NCBI GenBank assembly: GCA_035500095.1
Contig: DATJXN010000002.1
Location: 1-57,033 of the forward strand
Source: Candidatus Binataceae bacterium
GTDB lineage: Bacteria; Desulfobacterota; Binatia; Binatales; Binataceae
Reading direction: 5' to 3'
DNA length: 57,033 bases
Part shown: positions 9,328 to 17,075 of the stretch, one piece after another
How positions within the stretch are numbered: the stretch's first letter is position 1
Layout of the letters: each line of letters starts with the position of its first letter
Translations under genes and position numbers: made by a program
The notes under the pieces: generated by a model
Database searches by the model: none
The model's input: the letters and a program-made list of their open reading frames with translations, nothing else
What the model was told of the DNA's origin: nothing

Positions 9328-9822
9328 TTAGTGGCCGAGTGGAGCCGGTTTCTTGTCAGCGGCGGCGTTTCCATTGTGGCTGCGCCGGCCGCGAGGCGCG
9401 GCGACGCGCTGCGCCGCCACGGGCGCGATCGGCTTCGGCATGTCCGGCGCGGTGACCTGGCGCACCTCGCGCCGCAGACTCTCGATTCGGTCGAACAGCG
9501 CTTGCATCTCGGTGAGCGGAGTCAGTCCGACCAGCGGCCACAGCGGCGCAAACAGCGAACCGACGAGCGAGTTGCCGACCTGCGCCGCGCGCAGGAAGAC
9601 GTTGAGCACGCCCGCGGCGGCGTCGCCGACCGCCGGCGTCGCGACCACCCTCTCGATCGAGGCGTGCGCCGCGCGGACCCACGCGTCGTAAGCCTTCCAG
9701 GCCGCGGCGTTTAGCTCGTCGCGATCGGCGCCCGACGTCGCCTTGTGCAGGACTTCCTGCACCTCCGCTCCCAGCGCCTGATACAGCGAGGCGATTTCGT
9801 CGTCGCTTTGTGGCTGTCCCAT
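9328..9822 (-). CDS. short PhaE-like / PHA granule-associated protein
   Basis: The start ATG at 9822 is preceded by AGGAGG with 8 bases between, which rules out the longer frame beginning at 9918. The product is 164 residues and mostly helical. Its stretch LTPLTEMQALFDRIESLRRE followed by VRQV resembles the conserved C-terminal helix of PhaE subunits (PTRxEVDxLHxRxxxLRREVR). An Ala/Pro/Arg-rich tail follows. Known PhaE proteins are about twice as long, so this would be a minimal form. It lies directly before phaC on the same strand. A phasin-like role is the alternative. I am confident it is a gene, less so of the exact name. Confidence 0.7.
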   Translation of the reverse strand: MGQPQSDDEIASLYQALGAEVQEVLHKATSGADRDELNAAAWKAYDAWVRAAHASIERVVATPAVGDAAAGVLNVFLRAAQVGNSLVGSLFAPLWPLVGLTPLTEMQALFDRIESLRREVRQVTAPDMPKPIAPVAAQRVAAPRGRRSHNGNAAADKKPAPLGH

Positions 9823-9966
9823 GCTCATCTCCTCCTGACTCAGGCGGCGCCGGAAGCTTGTTGAGCGAGGGCTTGCGATGCTCTCCAAGACTGTCTTGAA
9901 GGCTGCGCTCCTCTGCAACGCCCGGTCGATGCTTTCGCCTTTACCGGCGGCCAGCCGGCGGCGCGG

Positions 9967-11505
9967 TTACGTCATCGCTGAATCGCGTTTCATCACCTGT
10001 TCGGCCGCCCGCGCCAGCCGCTCTTCCACGGGCACGGCGTTTAGCGCGGCCGCCTTTAGTTCTTCGAACGAGTCCGCGATACACGACTTCATGAATTCCA
10101 CATCGGGCATCATCCGCGGCTCCGCCATCAGCCCGAAGAACAGCCTTTGGTTGTAGCTGACAATCGCAACGCCGTATCCTAGCGTGCCCGCGAGCGGAAC
10201 GAGGCCGACGAAATCGCGCATCCTCCGCCCCGCGAAATACAGCGGAACCTGCGGCCCCGGCACGTTGGTGGCGACGAAATTGATTCCGGTCGGCGCGCCT
10301 GCGATTATCCGCGCGATCCCGCCGCTCAGCTCGGAGAGCCGCGTCGCGGCGTCGAGCGCGGTGGCGGCCATGCGCGAGCTCAGCCCTTGAAGGCTCGGCG
10401 CGACCGCGTCGGCAGTCGCCACCAGCAGGTCCATCCCCTGCGGCTCGCGCGCAGCCTTGATTCGCTCGGTCTCGAGCACCACCGAGCGATAGCGTTCGAT
10501 CGGATCCATCGGCGTAGCCATAAGCTCGGGAAACATCATCGAGACCCGGTTGCCCATCGCGCCGGATTCGCTTTCGCGCCGCACGCTGACCGGGCATCCG
10601 ATGCGCAGCGGGAACCCATGGGACGCGACCTTGTGATGTTTCAGGTAGCGCGCCGCGCCTTCGCTCAAAATGGTCAGCACGACGTCGTTGACCGTTCCTC
10701 CGAGAGAGCCGCGGATCGCCCGCAGGTCGCCGAAGGAGACCCCCAGGTATGCGAGCGAACGCGAGTGGCTGACCAGGCCTGCGTTCCAGGGCGCGGCGAC
10801 GATCGGCCGCGACATCATCTGGAGCATCTGCGCAGCCGCGGCGGCCATCGCGGCGCTCCGCTCGGCCAGGTCGGCCGGCGAGCCGAGAAGCCGTCCGGCC
10901 TCGCCCATCTCATCGAGGCGGCTTCGCACGAGCGCCGCCGCCGCATCGAGCAGCGACCTCGAAGTGTCGGGGAGTTTTTGCGGCGACCACGGCGGCTCTT
11001 CGGGCGCAGGCGCGTGAGCGTCGGGCCGCAAATCCATCGCGGCCGAGATCACCTGCAGCGCCGAGACGCCGTCCACGATCGAGTGATGGATTTTCCATAG
11101 CAGCGCCGAGCGCCCGCCCTCGAGACCTCCGAACAGATGCAACTCCCAGAGCGGACGGTTGCGCTCGAGCATGGTTTCGTTGAGGCGCATCGCCGCTTCG
11201 GTCATCTCCGCGTCCGTGCAACGGCGAGGCAGCACGTGGTGCCAGATATGGTTGCTCGGCGCGAAATCCGGATCGTCTTCCAGCGTCGCGTGCGCAAGAT
11301 TGAACGGCGCAAACACCACGCGCTGGCGGAATCGCGGCAAAAGATGGACGCGGCGCGCGAAATGCTCGGTCAGCCGCTCGGGCTCGATCTCGCCCTCGAA
11401 GGTCTGGAGGACCCCGATGTGGAGCGGTCCGTTGGCCGTCTCGTTGTAGAGAAAGGAAGCGTCCTGGGTGCTCAGGCGGCGTGCAAGTTTGCTTCCCTCG
11501 GCCAT
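9967..11505 (-). CDS. wax ester synthase / acyl-CoA:diacylglycerol acyltransferase (WS/DGAT)
   Basis: The 512-residue protein carries the active-site motif HHSIVDG (KIHHSIVDGVSALQ) of the condensation-domain-like WS/DGAT family, plus the family landmarks FLYNETANGPLHIG at the N-terminus, GGTVNDVVL and FVATNVPGPQVPLYF. These enzymes esterify acyl-CoA with fatty alcohols or diacylglycerol to make wax esters or triacylglycerol in lipid bodies. It is the first gene of a minus-strand run with the PhaE-like gene and phaC (145-base gap), so two carbon-storage routes appear to be grouped. The region 11506-11686 between it and the divergent acetyltransferase should hold both promoters. Confidence 0.93.
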   Translation of the reverse strand: MAEGSKLARRLSTQDASFLYNETANGPLHIGVLQTFEGEIEPERLTEHFARRVHLLPRFRQRVVFAPFNLAHATLEDDPDFAPSNHIWHHVLPRRCTDAEMTEAAMRLNETMLERNRPLWELHLFGGLEGGRSALLWKIHHSIVDGVSALQVISAAMDLRPDAHAPAPEEPPWSPQKLPDTSRSLLDAAAALVRSRLDEMGEAGRLLGSPADLAERSAAMAAAAAQMLQMMSRPIVAAPWNAGLVSHSRSLAYLGVSFGDLRAIRGSLGGTVNDVVLTILSEGAARYLKHHKVASHGFPLRIGCPVSVRRESESGAMGNRVSMMFPELMATPMDPIERYRSVVLETERIKAAREPQGMDLLVATADAVAPSLQGLSSRMAATALDAATRLSELSGGIARIIAGAPTGINFVATNVPGPQVPLYFAGRRMRDFVGLVPLAGTLGYGVAIVSYNQRLFFGLMAEPRMMPDVEFMKSCIADSFEELKAAALNAVPVEERLARAAEQVMKRDSAMT

Positions 11506-11686
11506 CTCCGGACGCCCCCGGTTCTGATTCGTCGCAGGCCCTCAACGATGCGCCATTCGGCGCTTTCCGTCAAATTCAATCATCCCGCGAAGACGCGCGG
11601 AGCGTTCCACAAAAGCGTTACAGCTTTGATAACTTGTTCCGCAATCACCGATTTTCATGTCGTCGCCACCATCAGGGAGTAAACCG

Positions 11687-12271
11687 ATGGCAAAACAGAG
11701 TACCGGCGAAAATTCCGGCTATCCCAGGGAATTGAAACTCTCCGACGGCCGGCCGGTCTCGTTCAGGCTGATGCAGGCGGGGGACAAGGAAAAAGTTCTT
11801 GGCTTTGCGCGATCGCTCCCGCCCGACGACCTGCTCTTCCTGCGCACGGACATCACCGAACCTGCGCTGGTTGACGAATGGATCGGAAATATCGAGAAGG
11901 GCGCGACGGTGACCGTGCTCGCGGAAGTTGACGGCGAGATGGCCGGCTACGCCAGTCTGCATCTCGAGCAGGCGCGATGGACGCGCAGGATTGGCGAAAT
12001 TCGCGTCCAGGTCGGCGTCGCCTACCGCGGTGCGGGCCTCGGCCGTCAACTGAACGCGCAGATCTTCCGCCTCGGACAGGCACGCGGGCTCAAGAAGATG
12101 GCCGCGATGATGACGCCCGATCAGGCCGGCGCGCGCGCGGCGTTCGAGAAGATAGGCTTCAGCGTCGAAGCGCTGCTGCAGGACTGGGTGGTCGATCGCA
12201 CGGGCCGGCCCCGCGACCTTCTAATCATGAGCCACGACCTCGAAGGGCTGAGCGATCACGTGACCGCGTAG
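11687..12271 (+). CDS. GNAT-family N-acetyltransferase
   Basis: The ATG at 11687 (CAGGGAG upstream) gives 194 residues; the frame opens 30 bases earlier at 11657. The acetyl-CoA-binding segment reads GEIRVQVGVAYRGAGLGRQL, containing the R/Q-x-x-G-x-G/A loop of motif A, and is followed by AGARAAFEKIGF, the typical motif B. The substrate is unknown. The start of an SDR gene lies 24 bases downstream on the same strand, suggesting cotranscription. It is a general amino-group or small-molecule acetyltransferase by fold only. Confidence 0.85.
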   Translation: MAKQSTGENSGYPRELKLSDGRPVSFRLMQAGDKEKVLGFARSLPPDDLLFLRTDITEPALVDEWIGNIEKGATVTVLAEVDGEMAGYASLHLEQARWTRRIGEIRVQVGVAYRGAGLGRQLNAQIFRLGQARGLKKMAAMMTPDQAGARAAFEKIGFSVEALLQDWVVDRTGRPRDLLIMSHDLEGLSDHVTA

Positions 12272-12295
12272 CCCTCGCTCATCAGGGTTCCGGCA

Positions 12296-13114
12296 ATGGC
12301 GGCCAGCAGCTATTTCCGCGATCGCAACGCGCTGATAACGGGCGCCTCGAGCGGTATCGGACGCGACGTCGCGCTCGGGCTAAGCCGGATGGGTGCGCGA
12401 GTCGCGCTGCTGGCCAGGCGCACCGCGCATCTCGACCAACTCAAGCGGGAAATTGAAGCTGGTGGCGGCGAGGCGCTGGTGCTCGGCGCCGACGTAACCC
12501 GCCCGAACGAAGTTCGCGCTTCCGTGGACTGCATGCTCGAGGCATTCGGCGCGATCGATATTCTGGTGAACTCGGCCGGCGTTCTGATCCAGGGAAGCGT
12601 CGAGACCATGAAGCCCGCCGACCTTCAGCGGATGATGGAAGTGAATCTCCACGGCACCTTGCACGCGATCCAGGCCGTAACTCCGTCGATGCGCGCGCGA
12701 GCGCGCGGGAACATCGTCAACATCGCGTCGCTCGCCGGCCGCCGCGGAGTGCCGCCGCTCGGCGGATACTGCGCCACGAAGTTTGCGGTAGTCGGACTGA
12801 CCGAAGCGCTCCGCGTCGAACTGTACGGCAGCGGGATTACCGTGTCGCTGATAATGCCGGGGGTCGTCGATACGCCGATGATCCGGGAAGGCGAGAGCGG
12901 CCAGGGCGAGTTGGCGCCGGGGCTCCTCGCGATGCCGCCGCAATGGGTCACGTGGGCGGTGGTTGCAGCGATCGCGATGGGATTGCTCGAAGTCGATGTG
13001 CCGTCCGGAGCGGCCCTCGCCGAGAAAGTCGCCGCGCTCTTTCCGGGATTCACCGACGCCGCGATGGCGTGGGGCATGGAGATGCTCAAGTGGTTCAGCC
13101 CAAAACCCGGCTAG
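12296..13114 (+). CDS. short-chain dehydrogenase/reductase (SDR)
   Basis: This classical SDR has 272 residues. The nucleotide-binding motif is TGASSGIG near the N-terminus; ADVT and NSAG (in LVNSAGVLIQG) follow; the catalytic Ser is in NIASLAGRRG and the active-site pair is YCATK. It reduces a carbonyl or oxidises an alcohol with NAD(P). The C-terminal part (PGVVDTPMI, then about 60 residues) is of normal length. It follows the acetyltransferase by 24 bases. The substrate cannot be deduced. Confidence 0.92.
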   Translation: MAASSYFRDRNALITGASSGIGRDVALGLSRMGARVALLARRTAHLDQLKREIEAGGGEALVLGADVTRPNEVRASVDCMLEAFGAIDILVNSAGVLIQGSVETMKPADLQRMMEVNLHGTLHAIQAVTPSMRARARGNIVNIASLAGRRGVPPLGGYCATKFAVVGLTEALRVELYGSGITVSLIMPGVVDTPMIREGESGQGELAPGLLAMPPQWVTWAVVAAIAMGLLEVDVPSGAALAEKVAALFPGFTDAAMAWGMEMLKWFSPKPG

Positions 13115-13404
13115 CCGCCCGCTGAGCCTCGGATCCTCAAGAGTCTGCCTGCTCAAGCCAGCGGCGCGCGCACATCGGATGGGCACAAGTGTCCTTCTTC
13201 CGCGCGCGCGCGACCGCAGATTCGTCGCACAAATGATGGCACAGATGGTGCTTTCATTCTTGAACGCTTGAACTTCGCTCGCGAAACCGGCGCGGCGCTT
13301 TCGCGAATGGCCAAAGGCTTCATCATTTGCGAAACCGTTGTAGGCCGATCTGTCCGTGAACCTCAGGCTGCGCGTCTTCTTTACAGCATCGGAGGAGGGG
13401 AAGC

Positions 13405-14112
13405 ATGTGGATGTCCAGCGATTTGTCGCAATACTTCGCGAATAGGATTCTGCACGACGGTACGCCGATGCGGATTCGCGCGATTCGTTCGGATGACAAG
13501 CAACTGCTTGCGCGTCACTTCGACGGGCTCGGTCCCGATTCGCGTTACAATCGATTCTTCGGAATCAAGAACGGACTTAGCGTCCAGGAGCTGCGCTACT
13601 TCACGGAACCTGATTTTTTCCGCCATGTCGCCCTGGTGGCGACGCTCGCCGGCGGCGAGGAACCGGACCTGATTGTAAGCGACGGCCGTTACGTGGCATT
13701 GGAGGAGTGCCGGTCTGCGGCCGAGCTGGGGCTCAGCGTCGTCGATGCCTGCCAGCGCCGAGGCATCGGCGGACTCATGCTGGAATGTCTCATCGGAATG
13801 GCGCGCTACCAGCACGTGAGCCGCCTCGAGGCGAGCGTGCTCGCGTCGAACCGGGGAGTGATACGCTTCCTTCAACGCCGCGGCTTCAGGTCGGCGGGAA
13901 CGTCCGGCGGGGTGACCCGCATGGGACTGTCGGTGGAAAACGATGACGGCGGATCCGCGCTGGAGAGCATGTATTTTGAGGCTTCGCCTGACTTCTCGCC
14001 GGCCGGCCAGGCGGCGCCCGAGGTAATACGAGAAGCCGATACGAACCGGCAACGACGAATATACCTACGAGATCGTGGATGGGTGGGGGATGTCGCGTGC
14101 CACTGGGATTGA
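13405..14112 (+). CDS. GNAT-family N-acetyltransferase
   Basis: The 235-residue protein starts at an ATG with GGAGGAGGGG upstream. Its N-terminal segment PMRIRAIRSDDKQLLARHFD and DSRYNRFFG resemble the GNAT domains found alone or fused to acyl-CoA synthetases in protein-acetylation systems. The acetyl-CoA loop is CQRRGIGGLML and motif B is NRGVIRFLQRRGF. About 55 residues after the domain are low in conservation signs. Its 3' end overlaps the next gene by 38 bases in another frame, so the two are probably translated together. The 290-base gap before it (13115-13404) shows no gene; it has an alternating GC tract near 13200. Confidence 0.87.
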   Translation: MWMSSDLSQYFANRILHDGTPMRIRAIRSDDKQLLARHFDGLGPDSRYNRFFGIKNGLSVQELRYFTEPDFFRHVALVATLAGGEEPDLIVSDGRYVALEECRSAAELGLSVVDACQRRGIGGLMLECLIGMARYQHVSRLEASVLASNRGVIRFLQRRGFRSAGTSGGVTRMGLSVENDDGGSALESMYFEASPDFSPAGQAAPEVIREADTNRQRRIYLRDRGWVGDVACHWD

Positions 14113-15049
14113 CGGAACCTTCGACGTCGCGGGCGTGGGTATCGATTCGCGGGAAAACGTATATCTCTTCAACCGCGGTGAGCGGCCCGTCGTAGTGCTC
14201 GACAAGGACGGCGAGTTCCTTCGATCCTGGGGCGACAAGAAAACCTTTCCCAATGCGCACGCGGTCACGATCGGCCCCGACGACTCCGTGTGGCTCACGG
14301 ATAATCTCGACCACACGGTCAGGAAGTGTACGGCCGACGGCAAGATTCTGCTGACGCTCGGGACCAGCGGCAAACCCGCTGCGGGCATGAGCGGGATGCC
14401 GCTATGCCGCTGCACTCATGTCGCGATTCATCCGGGCAGCGGCGAGCTTTTCGTATCCGACGGCTATGGCAACACCAAGGTCCACAAGTACACGCCGGAC
14501 GGGCGCTTGCTGTGCTCATGGGGCGAGCCGGGCAACCGGCCGGGGCAATTCAGCCTGCCGCACAACATCTGCACCGATCGCGACGGCTACGTTTATGTCG
14601 CCGACCGCGAAAATCAGCGCGTCCAGGTATTCGCGCCGAACGGCAAGCTGCAGGATATCTGGACCAATATGGCGCGCCGGTGCGCGATGTATATCGACAC
14701 GCGCGATTCGCAGTTGTGCTATATCGGCGAGCTCTCCAGTTCATGGTGGTGCCAGCTCGCGCCGGAACTGTGGAAAATCCAGAACCATCCCGGCTACGGT
14801 CCGCGAGTGAGTATCTATTCGCTCGACGGAACCTTGCGCGCGAACCTTCTGGATAATGCCCAGGGCGAGGCTCCGAATCAGATGATCGCGCCGCACGGAA
14901 TCGCGGTGGGCCGCGAGGGCGATATCTACGTCGGAGAAGTCGCGGCGACAGCAGGCCCGTGGCTTGCGCGCAAGGATCCGGCGCGCCCGTTTCGCATGGT
15001 GATTAAGCTCCGTCGGGTGAAAGAATCATCCACGGCGCCGGGGAACTGA
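14075..15049 (+). CDS. NHL-repeat beta-propeller protein (peptidyl-hydroxyglycine lyase-like)
   Basis: The product is a six-bladed beta-propeller of NHL repeats, recognisable by repeated blocks such as GVGIDSRENVYLFNRGERPV, GELFVSDGYGNTKVHKYTPD, GYVYVADRENQRVQVFAPNG and GDIYVGEV. These resemble the lyase domain of peptidylglycine alpha-amidating enzymes and many uncharacterised bacterial propellers. At least 324 residues are read from the GTG at 14075. Family-like sequence (NDEYTYEIVDGWG) continues upstream to about 14027 with no ATG, GTG or TTG before a stop at 14024, so the true start is uncertain. No signal peptide is seen. A cytosolic sugar-lactone or peptide role is possible; the function is unknown. 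Confidence 0.8.
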   Translation: MDGWGMSRATGIDGTFDVAGVGIDSRENVYLFNRGERPVVVLDKDGEFLRSWGDKKTFPNAHAVTIGPDDSVWLTDNLDHTVRKCTADGKILLTLGTSGKPAAGMSGMPLCRCTHVAIHPGSGELFVSDGYGNTKVHKYTPDGRLLCSWGEPGNRPGQFSLPHNICTDRDGYVYVADRENQRVQVFAPNGKLQDIWTNMARRCAMYIDTRDSQLCYIGELSSSWWCQLAPELWKIQNHPGYGPRVSIYSLDGTLRANLLDNAQGEAPNQMIAPHGIAVGREGDIYVGEVAATAGPWLARKDPARPFRMVIKLRRVKESSTAPGN

Positions 15050-15088
15050 CCGCGCGCACGCCGCGGGCGCACTAAAGCGCCAGGCGCG

Positions 15089-16270
15089 CTAGGGATTCGG
15101 CGCGCCCGCGTAGGCCGACGGCGCATCGGGGCCGACCGTTACGCCCTTGCGCGCGCGCACCGTAAGCTCCGGCCTTCCTGGAACGTCCACGCGCAGGCTC
15201 CGGTAGCCCGGCATCGTTGGATCAGGCACGACGAAGCCCGCGGTGTATTGCTCGCGCAACTCGTTGCTGATCGCCATGCAATCCTGCCGCAACAGCTCGC
15301 CGTCGCCTACTTCGCCGAGCAGGAAGGTGCGCGCGCCGCTCTCGGTCGACAGCTCGCGCAGCATCTCCGCGTCCACGTGATCGCGATTGCCGCCGAACAG
15401 CAGCGAACCCACGCCAAAGCCGATCTTGCTCGAGTTGGGATCGCCGATTCCGATCGAATAGATCAGCACGCCCATCCGCCGCGCTCGCCGCACGACCTCA
15501 GGGAGCGTGGCACGGCTCGCGTTGTCCATCCCGTCGGTGACGACGAGCAGCGCCTTCTTGTCGTAACGGCCGCGGGCGATCATGCGAAGCGCGTCCATCA
15601 GCGTGTCGAAAATCGCGGTATCGCCGTAGGCGTGGAGCAGGCCGAGCCTGCGCATCACGAGGTCGTGATTGGTGGTGAAGGGCTGCAGCAGGAATTCCTG
15701 GTCGGAGAATGCGTACAGAAAAATATCGTCGTTCGGGTTGAGTTCGCGGATGAACTGCGCGATCGCGGCCCGCGCCTGCGGAATCTTGGGCTCCATGCTG
15801 CCCGAGGTATCCACCAGGATCCCAACCGACACCGGCGTGTTGGTGTCGCGGCGCAAAAATTCGAGCGGACGCTGGGTACCGTCGACATAGATGCGGAAAT
15901 CACCCTTCTGCAGGCCGGTAACGTAGTGCCCGCTCTGATCGGTGACGGTTACAGTCAGCTGCTCGTAGCCGCTCTGGCCGCGGAGCGCCCTCGACGGAAC
16001 TTCCAGCTCGGGACCCTGTTGCGGCGCGAGCGGCGCCGTCGGCGCCTCCTCTGCACCCCCCTGGCTTGCCGGCGCCGAAGGCACCTCGAGCACAGAATCG
16101 CCCTGGTGACGGACTTGCGGCGGAGGCGCGCCGAATCCGCCCTGCTGCGAGGTCGCCGGCGAGGCCCCGGCAAGGAGCATCGCGACAAGACCGAGCGCCG
16201 CCGCCCCAATTCGACCGCGTCGCATTCTACCCGGCGTCACGCCCTTGCCCGATTCCTTCCCCAAGATCAT
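15089..16270 (-). CDS. secreted von Willebrand factor A-domain protein
   Basis: The 393-residue protein begins with a basic N-terminus and hydrophobic signal segment (about residues 18-42, ending ASPATSQQ); an internal Met16 is an alternative start. A Pro/Gln/Ala-rich spacer follows, then a small beta domain (LTVTVTDQSGHYVTGLQKGD), then the VWA domain. The metal-dependent adhesion site reads DTSGS at residues 154-158 and later TDGMD. The arrangement matches the VWFA-related proteins common in Acidobacteria and other soil lineages, whose role is unknown. It sits 183 bases downstream of the SCO gene of the pmo operon on the same strand, probably as a separate unit. Confidence 0.85.
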   Translation of the reverse strand: MILGKESGKGVTPGRMRRGRIGAAALGLVAMLLAGASPATSQQGGFGAPPPQVRHQGDSVLEVPSAPASQGGAEEAPTAPLAPQQGPELEVPSRALRGQSGYEQLTVTVTDQSGHYVTGLQKGDFRIYVDGTQRPLEFLRRDTNTPVSVGILVDTSGSMEPKIPQARAAIAQFIRELNPNDDIFLYAFSDQEFLLQPFTTNHDLVMRRLGLLHAYGDTAIFDTLMDALRMIARGRYDKKALLVVTDGMDNASRATLPEVVRRARRMGVLIYSIGIGDPNSSKIGFGVGSLLFGGNRDHVDAEMLRELSTESGARTFLLGEVGDGELLRQDCMAISNELREQYTAGFVVPDPTMPGYRSLRVDVPGRPELTVRARKGVTVGPDAPSAYAGAPNP

Positions 16271-16453
16271 CCCCCGATCGACCGGCGCACGAACGTAGGA
16301 AATACCTTTTCACAGCTCCCGCAGCAATTAAAACGCCGGATGGCGGTGATTTGTTTCAGCCGCAAGCCCCCGCCGGAACTCGGGATCCGGTGCGCCGGCA
16401 TGAGACCGCCGGCCTGAGGGCGCGAATGATGAACAAAAAACGAAGGACTCGGT

Positions 16454-17074
16454 CTAACGAAGCGAAGCGGCGTTCCTGATGTCCGACGCGATCGTCTCGG
16501 GGCGGGTCGTAACTCCGCTGTAACGGCGCACTCCGGCGCCGTCGGGCCTTAGCAGGAACAGTTCAAGAACGTGGTCCGACTTGTTCTCCTCGGCCGCCAC
16601 TCCATAAAGCGCGAGGAGGTGGCGGATGTCCGCGGGCGCGCCGGTCAGAAACACCCATCCGTCCGAGTTCACGCCCTGCGCCTTGGCATAGGCGAGAAGT
16701 TCGGGCGACCCGTCCTCGTCGGGCTCGGTCGTGATCGAAAGCATCGTAACTTCAGAATCGAACCCGGTTCCGAGCGAGCGCGCGACCTGCTTCATGTTGG
16801 CGGTAATCAGCTCGCAGGGGCCTTCGCATTGCGTATGGATGAAGGCGACGAGCGCGGGCTTGCCCTTCAACGAGGAAAGCGAAATCGCCCTGCCGTTCTG
16901 ATCCGTAAAGCTTATCTTTGGCAGCCCGTCGGCGAGGCCAAGCTGCGTTTCGGACACGGCCTTGCCACGTTCGGCCCGCGCGGCGGGGGCAAACGCGAGC
17001 GCGAATATCGCCGCCACGGACACGATCCATACCGCCGCCGGCGTACTCCGCCCGCTAAGCCGACGCTGCGTCAT
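16454..17074 (-). CDS. SCO1/SenC-family copper chaperone
   Basis: A thioredoxin-like protein of 206 residues when started at the ATG at 17074, one base after the stop of the GMC dehydrogenase; the longer frame to 17107 overlaps that gene. It has a signal or anchor segment (residues 14-34, ending APAARA), then the domain with the copper-binding C83-x3-C87 in HTQCEGPC and the matching His168 in SDHVLELF. SCO proteins bind copper and load cuproenzymes or reduce their cysteines in the periplasm. Here the tight coupling to a copper monooxygenase operon suggests it serves that enzyme rather than cytochrome oxidase. The family is secure and the client is inferred. Confidence 0.9.
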   Translation of the reverse strand: MTQRRLSGRSTPAAVWIVSVAAIFALAFAPAARAERGKAVSETQLGLADGLPKISFTDQNGRAISLSSLKGKPALVAFIHTQCEGPCELITANMKQVARSLGTGFDSEVTMLSITTEPDEDGSPELLAYAKAQGVNSDGWVFLTGAPADIRHLLALYGVAAEENKSDHVLELFLLRPDGAGVRRYSGVTTRPETIASDIRNAASLR

Positions 17075-17075
17075 T

